A stretch of DNA of 64,000 nt from Cellulomonas flavigena DSM 20109 (GTDB taxonomy: Bacteria; Actinomycetota; Actinomycetes; Actinomycetales; Cellulomonadaceae), in assembly GCF_000092865.1 (NCBI RefSeq), contig NC_014151.1:1860001-1924000 (forward strand), in the 5' to 3' direction. Below are positions 45,635 through 57,387 of this stretch, piece after piece. Below the pieces are notes generated by a model that was not told the DNA's origin, made no database searches, and saw only the letters and a program-made list of their open reading frames with translations. Position 1 is the first letter of the stretch. Each line of letters opens with the position of its first letter. Position numbers and translations under genes: made by a program.

Positions 45635-46132
45635 ATGACGGGCGCCGTGCACGAGCAGGGGCGGGACGCGTCCGACGTCGGGACGTTCCTCGCCCAGGTC
45701 GCCGACGCGCGTCGGCGCGCCGAGGCGCAGCAGCTGCTGCCGGTGCTGGAACGTGCGACCGGGCAGCCGGCGCGCGTCTGGGGCGGCGGGATCGTCGGCT
45801 TCGGGAGCTACCACTACCGTTACGCGACGGGTCGCGAGGGCGATGCGGCGGCGGCGGGGTTCTCGCCGCGCAAGGCGTCGCTGACGCTGTACTTCCCGCT
45901 CGGGTTCGACGACCTCCAGGACGAGCTGTCACGCCTCGGACCGCACTCCACCGGAGTGTCGTGCCTCTACCTCAAGCGCCTTGACGACGTCGATCTCGCG
46001 GTCCTCGAGGACATGGTCCGCACCTCTTACGCGCACGTCACCGCCACGTCTGGCCCTGAGTGCCGGGATCTACGTGAGCGTCACCGGCCGCCCGATGTGA
46101 GTGCCGGCCCGCAGGTCGTGGTCGTGCGCTGA
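45635..46132 (+). CDS. DUF1801 family protein
   Basis: A 165-residue soluble protein with the DUF1801 (YdhG-like) core GGGIVGFGSYHYRYATGREGD and FSPRKASLTLYFPLGF. Function unknown. The usual end at about residue 140 is followed by a tail (TSGPECRDLRERHRPP onward) that does not look like the family, possibly from a lost stop codon. Its stop is 4 nt from that of the convergent kinase gene. Confidence 0.8.
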   Translation: MTGAVHEQGRDASDVGTFLAQVADARRRAEAQQLLPVLERATGQPARVWGGGIVGFGSYHYRYATGREGDAAAAGFSPRKASLTLYFPLGFDDLQDELSRLGPHSTGVSCLYLKRLDDVDLAVLEDMVRTSYAHVTATSGPECRDLRERHRPPDVSAGPQVVVVR

Positions 46133-46136
46133 CGCC

Positions 46137-47033
46137 TCAGCCGGCGGCGACCTGCGCGGCCGTGTGCTCGCCGGCGGCGGCCATCAGGGGGTAGTCGTCC
46201 GGGTGGGCGAGGAGCACGGGCACGGTCCCCGCCGCCCACGCCCGCGCCCGCACCCACGTCGCGTCGTCCCAGCCGCGCACCTCCTGCGTCCGCGCGACGA
46301 ATGCCTCGCGCCCCGCGGTGTCGAACGTGATCCAGGCGGTGGCGAGGTCGCTCGCCGGGTCGCCGGAGCAGAGGTCACCGAAGTCGAGGAGACCGGTGAG
46401 CTCGCCGTCGCGGCTCACGAGGTTGCCCGGGTGCTGGTCGCCGTGGACCCAGACGGCCGGGCGCTCCCAGGCCGGCGCCGCCAGCCCGGCCTCGAGCGCG
46501 TCGCGCAGCGCGGCCACGTGGGGGAGGTCCGGCGTCAGGCGCTCGACCATGACGGCGTACCGGTCGGCGAGCGGCACGCCGCGGTACGGGTTCGTCGGGG
46601 CGTCCGGCGGGGCGGCGGTGTGGAAGGCCGCGAGGACGTCGGCGAGCTGCTCCGCCCAGGCGGTCCGCCCGGCCACGGGCGTCGCGGCCACGCAGTCGCC
46701 GTGCAGCCACGGCACGACGCTCCACGTCCACGGGTAGAGGTCGCTCGGGCGTCCGACCCGGACCGGGGACGGTACCGGGACCGGCAGGCGCGGGGCCAGC
46801 AGCGGCAGCCATCGTTGCTCGCGCTCGATCAGCGTGGACGACAGCTCCCGCACGGGGAACCGCAGCGCGAGGTCGTCGCCCAGGCGCCACGTGAGGTTGT
46901 CCCAGCCGGAGCCCCGACCGTGCAGCGGCAGGTCGGCGAGGTCGGGGTGCTGCGCGACCAGCAGCGCCCGCGCGAGGTCTGCGGTGACATCGATCTCGAT
47001 GAGCGGGTGGGACGGTGTGGTCGGCGCGGTCAC
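46137..47033 (-). CDS. Aminoglycoside phosphotransferase-like small-molecule kinase
   Basis: A 298-residue kinase-fold protein. The catalytic loop is VWVHGDQHPGNLV and the metal motif LLDFGDLCSGDPASDLA; a glycine-rich start (HGRGSGWDN) is present. The family includes antibiotic and metabolite kinases, so no resistance role should be assumed. It is the last gene of the guaB1 operon, coupled by GTGA to the Nudix gene, which points to a housekeeping substrate. Confidence 0.85.
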   Translation of the reverse strand: MTAPTTPSHPLIEIDVTADLARALLVAQHPDLADLPLHGRGSGWDNLTWRLGDDLALRFPVRELSSTLIEREQRWLPLLAPRLPVPVPSPVRVGRPSDLYPWTWSVVPWLHGDCVAATPVAGRTAWAEQLADVLAAFHTAAPPDAPTNPYRGVPLADRYAVMVERLTPDLPHVAALRDALEAGLAAPAWERPAVWVHGDQHPGNLVSRDGELTGLLDFGDLCSGDPASDLATAWITFDTAGREAFVARTQEVRGWDDATWVRARAWAAGTVPVLLAHPDDYPLMAAAGEHTAAQVAAG

Positions 47034-47697
47034 GGGGAGACGGTACGGGAGGTGTCCCACGGCACGGACCAGCCGGCGGTGTCCAGCACGCCGGACAGGA
47101 CGAGCGCGGTGAAGCCCCACACGAGCACGCCACCCTCGAGCTCGAACGCCGGCGTGCGGACGCGTCCGCGCCCGGCCGGGTGAACGACGACCGCCCGGCG
47201 CGCGGGGTCCACGAGGTCCGCGACGGGCGCACGGAAGACGTCGACGGCCTCGCGGTGGTCGACCGCGGCGACGGCGGACGGGCGCCTCCACCACGCCAGG
47301 ACGGGCGTCACGAGGTTGTCGGACACGGGCACCGGCACGTCGGCCAGCGTGCCCAGGACGTCGACGCCCGTGGGGTCCAGGCCCGTCTCCTCGACGGCCT
47401 CGCGCAGCGCGGCGCCCACGGGTCCGTCATCCTCCGGGTCGACACCGCCACCGGGGAACGCCACCTGCCCCGGGTGGTGGGCGAGGTCCGCGGACCGGCG
47501 CTGCAGCAGCACGTCGAGGTCGCCCGGCACCGGCACGCTGCCCGGCGCCGCGTGCGCGCCGACGTCGTCGAGTACGCCGAAGAGCACGAGGACGGCCGAG
47601 CGGCGCCGGGGCACCGGGACCCGGCCGCTCGTCGGGGCGCCCGGCCAACGCACCCCGTCGCGCGCGACGCGCACGAGGTCCGCCCGGGCGTCGGTCG

Positions 47698-47701
<4 letters not shown>
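47030..47701 (-). CDS. Nudix hydrolase, CoA pyrophosphatase-like
   Basis: A 223-residue Nudix enzyme. The box reads PGGGVDPEDDGPVGAALREAVEE, with a longer G-to-REU spacing and preceding HPGQVAFPGG of the kind seen in NudL/CoA diphosphatases, which split CoA into phosphopantetheine and 3',5'-ADP. The C-terminal half (residues 125-223) carries a typical VWGFTA segment. Both ends overlap neighbours by GTGA. Other nucleoside diphosphate substrates remain possible. Confidence 0.85.
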
Positions 47702-50517
<2,816 letters not shown>

Positions 50518-50574
50518 AGTGGGACGTCCGAGATGCCGCCGGACCGCCGGGGGACCGGTACGACAGGAGTGAAC

Positions 50575-52452
50575 GTGGGGTTGCTCGAGGGCATCTCGTC
50601 GCCGCAGGACGTCCGCCGGCTCAGCACCGCCCAGGTGGGCGAGCTCGCGGACGAGATCCGCGCGTTCCTCGTCGACCAGGTCTCGCGCACGGGGGGCCAC
50701 CTCGGACCGAACCTGGGTGTCGTGGAGCTCTCGATCGCGCTGCACCGCGTGTTCGACTCGCCGCGCGACACCCTCGTCTTCGACACGGGCCACCAGGCGT
50801 ACGTGCACAAGCTGCTCACGGGCCGTCGGGACTTCTCCGCGCTGCGGCGTCGCGGCGGCATGTCGGGGTACCCGAGCCGCGCGGAGTCCGAGCACGACGT
50901 CGTCGAGAACTCCCACGCCTCGACCGCGCTGTCCTGGGCGGACGGCATCGCCAAGGCACGACAGCTGCGCGGCGAGAACGACCGCCACACGGTCGCCGTC
51001 ATCGGCGACGGTGCCCTCACCGGCGGCATGGCCTGGGAGGCGCTCAACAACATCGCCGCCGGTGTCGACCGACGCCTGGTCGTCGTCGTCAACGACAACG
51101 GGCGGTCGTACGCGCCGACGATCGGGGGCCTCGCGCAGCACCTCGACACGCTGCGCACCACGCAGGGCTACGAGTCCGTGCTGTCGTGGGGCAAGTCGAC
51201 GCTGCGTCGCTCGGGCCCGCCCGGACGCCTCGCCTACGAGGCGCTGCACGGCCTGAAGAAGGGCATCAAGGACGTCGTCGCGCCGCAGGGCATGTTCGAG
51301 GACCTCGGCCTGAAGTACGTCGGACCCGTGGACGGGCACGACGAGCAGGCGGTCGAGCACGCGCTGCGTCGCGCGCGGGCGTTCGGCGGACCCGTGCTCG
51401 TGCACGTCATCACCGAGAAGGGCCGCGGCTACACCCCCGCCGAGCAGGACGTCGCCGACCGGTTCCACGCCGTCGGCAAGATCCACCCCGAGACGGGCCT
51501 GCCGCTCGCGCCGTCGCGCTTCGGCTGGACCAGCGTGTTCGCCGACGAGATCGTGCGCGTCGGGCGGCGCCGCCCCGACGTCGTCGCGATCACCGCGGCC
51601 ATGCTGCAGCCCGTGGGGCTCGCGCCGTTCGCCGCGGAGTTCCCCGACCGCGTCTTCGACGTCGGGATCGCCGAGCAGCACGCCGCGACGTCCGCCGCGG
51701 GCATGGCCTACGCGGGCCTGCACCCCGTCGTCGCCGTGTACGCGACGTTCCTCAACCGCGCGTTCGACCAGGTGCTCATGGACGTCGCGCTGCACCGCGC
51801 GGGCGTCACGTTCGTGCTCGACCGCGCCGGCATCACGGGCGACGACGGCGCGAGCCACAACGGCATGTGGGACCTGGCCATGCTGTCGATCGTGCCCGGG
51901 CTGCGCCTGGCCGCACCGCGTGACGAGCCGACGCTGCGCGCGGCGCTGCGGCAGGCCGTCGACGTCGACGACGCGCCGACCGTCGTGCGCTACCCGAAGG
52001 GCACCATGGGCGATCCCGTCCCGGCGCTCGAGGACGCCGACGGTGTCGACGTGCTCGCCCGGCACGCGGGGGAGGGTACGCGCGTACTCGTCGTCGGGAT
52101 CGGGTCGATGGTGGGCACCGCGCTCGCGGTCGGTGAGCTGCTGGCGGGGCACGGCGCCGCGGTGACCGTCGTCGACCCGCGGTGGGTGCTGCCGGTGCCT
52201 GCGTCCCTCGTGAAGCTGGCCGGCGAGCACGAGCACGTCGTGACGATCGAGGACGGCCTGGTCGACGGCGGCATCGGCTCGCTCGTCGCGCAGCGCACGC
52301 GGGAGGCGAACGTCCACACGCCGGTCCAGTCGTTCGGGATCCCGGCAGCGTTCCTGCAGCACGCGGCCCGCGACGAGATCGTCGACGAGCTGCGGCTGGG
52401 TCCGCACGACGTCGCCGGCGACGTGCTCGCGGCGCTGCACGCGCGGGGCTGA
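50575..52452 (+). CDS. dxs: 1-deoxy-D-xylulose-5-phosphate synthase
   Basis: Dxs condenses pyruvate and glyceraldehyde-3-phosphate, the first step of the MEP isoprenoid pathway and a precursor for thiamine and pyridoxal. The 625-residue protein has the thiamine diphosphate site [16 protein letters not shown] and [10 protein letters not shown], then the transketolase-type middle domain with [17 protein letters not shown] and the C-terminal domain. ACAGGAG lies about 6 nt before the GTG. Residues agree with full activity. Confidence 0.96.
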   Translation: MGLLEGISSPQDVRRLSTAQVGELADEIRAFLVDQVSRTGGHLGPNLGVVELSIALHRVFDSPRDTLVFDTGHQAYVHKLLTGRRDFSALRRRGGMSGYPSRAESEHDVVENSHASTALSWADGIAKARQLRGENDRHTVAVIGDGALTGGMAWEALNNIAAGVDRRLVVVVNDNGRSYAPTIGGLAQHLDTLRTTQGYESVLSWGKSTLRRSGPPGRLAYEALHGLKKGIKDVVAPQGMFEDLGLKYVGPVDGHDEQAVEHALRRARAFGGPVLVHVITEKGRGYTPAEQDVADRFHAVGKIHPETGLPLAPSRFGWTSVFADEIVRVGRRRPDVVAITAAMLQPVGLAPFAAEFPDRVFDVGIAEQHAATSAAGMAYAGLHPVVAVYATFLNRAFDQVLMDVALHRAGVTFVLDRAGITGDDGASHNGMWDLAMLSIVPGLRLAAPRDEPTLRAALRQAVDVDDAPTVVRYPKGTMGDPVPALEDADGVDVLARHAGEGTRVLVVGIGSMVGTALAVGELLAGHGAAVTVVDPRWVLPVPASLVKLAGEHEHVVTIEDGLVDGGIGSLVAQRTREANVHTPVQSFGIPAAFLQHAARDEIVDELRLGPHDVAGDVLAALHARG

Positions 52453-52531
52453 CGGACCCGGTGTGGCAGGCGTCACGGTGCCGCCCACGGGGGGAGGACC
52501 GAGGTCCCAAGACATCCCATCTTTCCGTTCG

Positions 52532-52537
52532 TAGCGT
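52532..52537 (+). promoter_or_regulatory. -10 element for pflB
   Basis: TAGCGT lies 32 nt before the ATG at 52570, leaving a leader with AGGGAGAG. The AT-richer run CATCCCATCTTTCC lies at 52513-52526. No Rex-type site was seen. Confidence 0.4.
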
Positions 52538-52569
52538 CGAGGTATCGACCCGGACCCAGGGAGAGTCAG

Positions 52570-54840
52570 ATGTCCATCACCGCCGTACCCAGCGACCGCA
52601 GCGACACCGCCGTACCCGCGGCCTGGGAGGGCTTCGTCACCGGGCCGTGGACCGACCACGTCGACGTCCGCGACTTCATCCAGCGCAACTACACGCCGTA
52701 CGAGGGTGACGCGAGCTTCCTCGCAGGCCCCACCGCCCGCACCACGGGCATCTGGGACAAGCTGTCCGCGATGTTCCCCGCCGAGCGTGAGAAGGGCGTC
52801 TACGACGTCGACCCCGCCACGCCGTCGACGATCACGTCGCACGCCCCCGGCTACATCGACGAGGACAACGAGGTCATCGTCGGACTGCAGACCGACGCCC
52901 CGCTGAAGCGCGCGATCATCCCCAACGGCGGGTGGCGCATGGTGCAGACCTCGCTCGAGACCTACGGCTACGAGGCTCCGCAGGAGATCGTCGACATCTT
53001 CACCAAGTACCGCAAGACCCACAACGACGGGGTCTTCGACGTGTACCCGCCGAACGTGCGCGCCGCGCGCTCGTCCCACATCATCACCGGTCTGCCCGAC
53101 GCCTACGGCCGCGGTCGCATCATCGGCGACTACCGCCGCGTCGCGCTGTACGGCGTGGACGCCCTCATCGCGCAGAAGAAGCTCGAGAAGGCCTCGCTCG
53201 ACATGGAGCGCTCCGTCGAGGACGTCATCCGCGACCGCGAGGAGCTCTCCGAGCAGATCCGTGCGCTGAACGAGCTGAAGCAGATGGCCGCGTCCTACGG
53301 GTACGACATCTCCCAGCCCGCCACGAACGCCCGCGAGGCCGTGCAGTGGCTGTACTTCGCGTACCTCGCGGCCGTGAAGGAGCAGAACGGCGCGGCGATG
53401 TCGCTGGGCCGCACCTCGACCTTCCTCGACGTCTTCCTGCAGCGCGACATGGAGGCCGGCGTCCTGTCCGAGGAGCAGGCGCAGGAGATCATCGACGACT
53501 TCGTCATCAAGCTGCGGATCGTGCGCTTCCTGCGCACCCCGGAGTACGACCAGCTGTTCTCCGGCGACCCGACCTGGGTGACCGAGTCGATCGGCGGCAT
53601 CGGCGAGGACGGGCGCCCGCTCGTCACCAGGACGTCGTTCCGCTACCTCCAGACGCTGTACAACCTGGGCCCGGCTCCCGAGCCCAACATGACGGTGTTC
53701 TGGAGCGAGCGGCTGCCCGAGGGCTTCAAGCGGTACTGCGCGCAGGTGTCGATCGACACCTCCGCCGTGCAGTACGAGTCGGACGAGCTCATCCGGGCTT
53801 CCTGGGGCGACGACGCGGCCATCGCGTGCTGCGTGTCCCCGATGCGCGTCGGCAAGCAGATGCAGTTCTTCGGCGCACGCGTCAACGTCGCCAAGGCGCT
53901 GCTGTACGCCATCAACGGCGGCCGCGACGAGATCACGGGCAAGCAGGTCGCCCCCGTGGCCGCACCCGTCGAGGGGGACGTCCTCGACTACGACGACGTC
54001 ATGGCGAAGTTCGACAAGACGCTCGACTGGCTCGCCGAGACCTACGTCGACGCGTTGAACTGCGTGCACTACATGCACGACAAGTACGCGTACGAGCGCA
54101 TCGAGATGGCACTGCACGACCGCACGGTCCTGCGGACGCTCGCCTGCGGTATCGCCGGCCTGTCCGTCGTGGCGGACTCGCTGTCGGCCATGAAGTACGC
54201 CAAGGTCACGCCGCTGCGCACCGCGGACGGCCTGATCACGGAGTACGCGGTCGAGGGCGACTTCCCGACGTACGGCAACGACGACGACCGCGTGGACGAC
54301 ATCGCCGTGTGGCTCGTGCGCACGTTCATGGAGAAGATCCGGGCGCTGCCGACCTACCGCAACGCCCTGCACACGCAGTCGGTGCTGACGATCACGTCCA
54401 ACGTCGTGTACGGCAAGAACACCGGGTCGACCCCCGACGGGCGCAGGCTCGGCGAGCCGTTCGCCCCCGGCGCCAACCCGATGAACGGGCGCGACACGCA
54501 CGGCATGCTCGCCTCGGCGCTGTCGGTGGCGAAGCTGCCGTACTCCGAGGCGCAGGACGGCATCTCGCTGACGTCGTCGATCGTGCCGTCCGGTCTGGGC
54601 CGCACCCTGGACGAGCAGGTGACCAACCTCGTCGGCCTGCTCGACGCGTACGTGCTGTCCGCCGGCTACCACATGAACGTCAACGTGCTGAACCGCGAGA
54701 CGCTCGTGGACGCCATGGAGCACCCGGAGAACTACCCGCAGCTGACCATCCGGGTCTCCGGCTACGCCGTGAACTTCGTGCGGCTCACGCGCGAGCAGCA
54801 GCTCGACGTGCTGTCCCGCACCTTCCACGGCGCGGTCTGA
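52570..54840 (+). CDS. pflB: Formate C-acetyltransferase (pyruvate formate-lyase)
   Basis: A 756-residue glycyl-radical enzyme that converts pyruvate and CoA to formate and acetyl-CoA under anaerobic conditions. The catalytic cysteine pair is Cys420-Cys421 ([12 protein letters not shown]) and the radical glycine is Gly731 in RVSGYAVNF, near the C-terminus as required. Length and order match PflB rather than the diol dehydratase or choline lyase branches. AGGGAGAG precedes the ATG. Its activase is encoded 79 nt downstream, past a hairpin. Confidence 0.97.
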   Translation: MSITAVPSDRSDTAVPAAWEGFVTGPWTDHVDVRDFIQRNYTPYEGDASFLAGPTARTTGIWDKLSAMFPAEREKGVYDVDPATPSTITSHAPGYIDEDNEVIVGLQTDAPLKRAIIPNGGWRMVQTSLETYGYEAPQEIVDIFTKYRKTHNDGVFDVYPPNVRAARSSHIITGLPDAYGRGRIIGDYRRVALYGVDALIAQKKLEKASLDMERSVEDVIRDREELSEQIRALNELKQMAASYGYDISQPATNAREAVQWLYFAYLAAVKEQNGAAMSLGRTSTFLDVFLQRDMEAGVLSEEQAQEIIDDFVIKLRIVRFLRTPEYDQLFSGDPTWVTESIGGIGEDGRPLVTRTSFRYLQTLYNLGPAPEPNMTVFWSERLPEGFKRYCAQVSIDTSAVQYESDELIRASWGDDAAIACCVSPMRVGKQMQFFGARVNVAKALLYAINGGRDEITGKQVAPVAAPVEGDVLDYDDVMAKFDKTLDWLAETYVDALNCVHYMHDKYAYERIEMALHDRTVLRTLACGIAGLSVVADSLSAMKYAKVTPLRTADGLITEYAVEGDFPTYGNDDDRVDDIAVWLVRTFMEKIRALPTYRNALHTQSVLTITSNVVYGKNTGSTPDGRRLGEPFAPGANPMNGRDTHGMLASALSVAKLPYSEAQDGISLTSSIVPSGLGRTLDEQVTNLVGLLDAYVLSAGYHMNVNVLNRETLVDAMEHPENYPQLTIRVSGYAVNFVRLTREQQLDVLSRTFHGAV

Positions 54841-54849
54841 CCATCGCGA

Positions 54850-54882
54850 CCCCGGCCCGGCGCAGGAAGCGCCGGGCCGGGG
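54850..54882 (+). terminator. Hairpin between pflB and pflA
   Basis: A perfect 14-bp GC stem (54850-54863 with 54869-54882) has loop AGGAA. It begins ten bases after the pflB stop and probably limits read-through into pflA. Confidence 0.75.
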
Positions 54883-54919
54883 CGCCACCCCGGCACCACC
54901 GACCACGTGCGAGGCGATC

Positions 54920-55801
54920 ATGACCACCACCGCGCAGACCGGCGCACCTGTCGTGCCGCTCGGGGTGCCGCTCGTCGGCGGGTCGCACACTCGCGCGCAG
55001 GGACAGGGCACCGCAGGTCTCGAGACCGTCGAGGCGGACCGCGCCGAGCGGCTCGCGGCGGTCCGCGAGGGACGCGTCGGGTCCGTGCACTCGTGGGAGC
55101 TCGTCACGGCCGTCGACGGTCCCGGAACGCGCCTGACGATCTTCCTCTCCGGGTGCCCCCTGCGGTGCCTGTACTGCCACAACCCCGACACGATGCAGAT
55201 GCGGCGGGGCACCGACGTCACCGCCGACGAGCTGCTCGCGCGCATCGCGCGGTACCGCGGCGTGTTCCGTGCGACGGGCGGTGGCGTGACGATCTCCGGC
55301 GGTGAGCCCCTCATGCAGCCGGCGTTCGTGCGGCGCCTGGTGCGCGGGGCCGCTGCCATGGACGTGCCGGTCGCGATCGACACCTCGGGGTACCTCGGCG
55401 CGCACGCCACGGACGAGATGCTGGACGACGTGTCGCTCGTCCTGCTCGACGTGAAGTCCGGCCTGCCCGAGACCTACCTGAGGGTCACGGGGCGTGAGCT
55501 GCAGCCGACGCTCGACTTCGGCCGGCGCCTGGCGGCGCGCGGCACCCGCATGTGGATCCGGTTCGTGCTCGTCCCCGGCCTGACGGACGCGCCCGAGAAC
55601 GTGGCGGCCGTCGCCGACTACGTCGCGTCGCTGGGCGAGGCCGTCGAGCGGGTCGAGGTCCTGCCGTTCCACCAGATGGGCCGCGACAAGTGGGCCGACC
55701 TCGGCATGCGCTACGAGCTCGACGACACCGAGCCCCCGACGCCGGAGGCCACCGAGGTCGTGCGCGACGCTTTCCGCGCTCGTGGCCTGACGACCTTCTG
55801 A
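54920..55801 (+). CDS. pflA: Pyruvate formate-lyase activating enzyme
   Basis: A 293-residue radical SAM enzyme that forms the glycyl radical on PflB. The cluster ligands are Cys79, Cys83 and Cys86 (CPLRCLYC), followed by ATGGGVTISGGEPL in the SAM-binding region. It lacks the extra ferredoxin-like cluster domain seen in other activases, as expected for PflA. About 50 N-terminal residues are additional to the usual length; a later start is possible, since the Shine-Dalgarno match (GAGG) is weak. Confidence 0.94.
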   Translation: MTTTAQTGAPVVPLGVPLVGGSHTRAQGQGTAGLETVEADRAERLAAVREGRVGSVHSWELVTAVDGPGTRLTIFLSGCPLRCLYCHNPDTMQMRRGTDVTADELLARIARYRGVFRATGGGVTISGGEPLMQPAFVRRLVRGAAAMDVPVAIDTSGYLGAHATDEMLDDVSLVLLDVKSGLPETYLRVTGRELQPTLDFGRRLAARGTRMWIRFVLVPGLTDAPENVAAVADYVASLGEAVERVEVLPFHQMGRDKWADLGMRYELDDTEPPTPEATEVVRDAFRARGLTTF

Positions 55802-55823
55802 CAGGCGCTCTCGGGCCAAGCCC

Positions 55824-55893
55824 TTCTCCCAGGGAGCAGATGGGAGAACGGCCCACGACACCGGACGCTCCCCACCCTCGAGGTGCGGGAGCG
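55824..55893. terminator. Two hairpins between pflA and the DUF559 gene
   Basis: The first is an 8-bp stem (55824-55831 with 55841-55848); the second is a 7-bp stem (55866-55872 with 55887-55893) that can extend inward by CACC/GGTG. They lie between converging genes. Confidence 0.5.
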
Positions 55894-55943
55894 CTCCGGT
55901 CCTTCCTCACCCCACCGCCCTCGCCCGCCCTCCCCCCTCCTCG

Positions 55944-56004
55944 CGCGAGCCGTCGTTCCAGCCCGTCGCTGGCTTCCATCTCCGGTGAGCCGTCTTTCCA
56001 GCCC
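55944..56004 (-). repeat. Two copies of the GGCTGGAA repeat, inverted, at the 3' side of the DUF559 gene
   Basis: Read on the minus strand, 55985-56004 and 55944-55964 match the repeat core GGGCTGGAANGACGNCTC, and the first ends four bases from the gene's stop codon. A diverged partial copy (GATGGAAGCCAG) lies between them. They belong to the same family as the copies at 57064-57351. Confidence 0.65.
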
Positions 56005-56007
56005 GCG

Positions 56008-56928
56008 TCACCAGGTCTGGCGGGCGAGCACCGGGCCCTCGTGGCCGAGCATGTCCGCCACGGCCCGCTCCAGGTGGTTCCGCGCCCCGAGGACGTCTCC
56101 CCGGTGGACGCCGACCACGCTCCAGCCGAACCGGCGCCAGAGGTCCTCGCGCCGACGCGCGTCGGTGTGCTGCTGCGCCGCCGTCACGACGTGGTGTGCC
56201 TCGCCGTCGTACTCGACGCCCACGCGCTGTGTCGGGTACCCGAGATCGAGCCGGTACACCTCGCGACCGCCGGCGTCCCGGATGCTGACCTGGGGCACCG
56301 GCCGGGGAAGTCCCGCCTGGAAGAGGCGGAGGCGGAGCCACGACTCACCGGGTGACTCGGTCGACGGCTCGCACAGCTCGAGGAGCTGGCGTGCGCGTGC
56401 GATGTTCCGGGCGCCTCGCAGCCCTCGCGCCCGCAGGTGCAGCTCCTGTGGCGTGACGAGGCCTGCGTGCGCGAAGGCGTCGAGCGCGGCGAGACCGATG
56501 AACGCCGGCGCGTAACGCGCGAGGTCGAGGGCGGTCCGCGCGGGCGATGTCGTCGGGACGCCGTGGACCATCGCGACGTCGTCCGCGGGGAGAACGCCTT
56601 CGCGGCACGCGAGGCCCGGGCGTCGGCGCCGGGCCGTTCCGGTCGGCACGAGGCACTGCAGCTGTGGCGGTGCGTGGTGGCGACCCGGCGGCCGCGCGTC
56701 GATGCCGTGCAGCCATGCGGCCGTCTCACCGCAGACCGCAGCCTGGTCGGGGAGCACCAGAGCCACTGCGAGCGCTCGCGCCTGCGGGTCGTCCGCGACG
56801 GACCGGTGCAGCAGGACCGAGCGGAACACCCGGACGTAGTCGGTGGACGTCACGAGCTCGTGGGCGGCTCGCCACGGCGTCCCCGCGGCACGCATGACCC
56901 GCAGGTCGACGATGGTGGGAGGAGTCAT
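56008..56928 (-). CDS. AbiEi/DUF559-type protein with endonuclease-like domain
   Basis: A 306-residue protein. The N-terminal part has the winged-helix and AbiEi-like look of type IV toxin-antitoxin antitoxins (VRVFRSVLLHR, CGETAAWLHGID, TSPARTALDLAR). The C-terminal 100 residues form a DUF559/Vsr-like PD-(D/E)XK fold with VGVEYDGEAHH and RREDLWRRFGW. Such orphan genes are common in actinobacteria and have no known function. No toxin gene adjoins it. Short repeats lie on both sides. CATCGT is 6 nt before the ATG at 56928. Confidence 0.8.
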   Translation of the reverse strand: MTPPTIVDLRVMRAAGTPWRAAHELVTSTDYVRVFRSVLLHRSVADDPQARALAVALVLPDQAAVCGETAAWLHGIDARPPGRHHAPPQLQCLVPTGTARRRRPGLACREGVLPADDVAMVHGVPTTSPARTALDLARYAPAFIGLAALDAFAHAGLVTPQELHLRARGLRGARNIARARQLLELCEPSTESPGESWLRLRLFQAGLPRPVPQVSIRDAGGREVYRLDLGYPTQRVGVEYDGEAHHVVTAAQQHTDARRREDLWRRFGWSVVGVHRGDVLGARNHLERAVADMLGHEGPVLARQTW

Positions 56929-56934
56929 CTCGAG

Positions 56935-56940
56935 ACGATG
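56935..56940 (-). promoter_or_regulatory. Possible leaderless -10 element for the DUF559 gene
   Basis: CATCGT on the minus strand keeps A2 and T6 and is 6 nt before the ATG at 56928. Confidence 0.35.
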
Positions 56941-57063
56941 GCGCGGACGACGCCCGGGCGAGGGCACACGGGCGACTTCTGTGGTCCACGCGCGGGCGGA
57001 CCGAGGCTGGGGTCGGCTCGGTCCCGTCCGAGGCACCGACGCCCCGGCGGACTGGTCGTACCC

Positions 57064-57351
57064 GGGCCGGCATGACGTCTCGCGCCGGGGAGGGGGCTGT
57101 CGGGGCTCACGTGACGTCTCGCGCGCGGGAGGGGGCGGGATTCCGGGGCTGGAATGACGTCTCGCGGGGCGGGAGGGGGGTGTGGGCGGGGGCTGGAATG
57201 ACGTCTCGGCGGGGGGGAGGAGGGGGCGGGGAGGGAGGGGAGGCGATGGTGAGGAGGCGGGGGCCAGGGGCGAGGTCAGACGGAGGTGGGACCCGAGCAC
57301 GCGGGAGGGGCTGGATCGACGTCTCGCGGTGAGGCGTCGATCCAGCCCCTC
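57064..57351 (+). repeat. Array of GGCTGGAATGACGTCTCG repeats in a 459-nt gene-free stretch
   Basis: Five direct copies of about 21 bases lie at 57064-57084, 57102-57123, 57145-57166, 57189-57210 and 57307-57328. The best-conserved form is GGGCTGGAATGACGTCTCGC, each followed by a G-rich run such as GGGAGGGGG. Spacing is irregular (36-118 bases between copy starts), and the last copy faces an inverted copy. The gap 56929-57387 contains no supported gene; its many frames are shadows. Confidence 0.8.
57305..57351. terminator. Long hairpin formed by two facing repeat copies, downstream of fadB
   Basis: A perfect 17-bp stem (57305-57321 with 57335-57351) encloses 13 nt that can pair further (CTC with GAG). 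It starts 37 bases after the fadB stop and is likely its terminator. Confidence 0.8.
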
Positions 57352-57387
57352 GGGTGCGCGGGTGCTCGGCCCGGGTCGGGCGCGGTG

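Noticed and set aside
46137..47033. Antibiotic resistance gene (aminoglycoside kinase)
   Set aside because: The fold matches, but the gene is coupled within a metabolic operon and shares the base composition of its surroundings, so acquired resistance is not supported.
52453..52569. Rex or other redox operator upstream of pflB
   Set aside because: No TTGTGAA-type dyad or other perfect palindrome was found; only a -10-like TAGCGT and an AT-richer run.
57064..57210. Possible CRISPR array
   Set aside because: The repeats are only about 21 bases, spacing is irregular, the spacers are G-rich and partly similar, and no cas gene is present.
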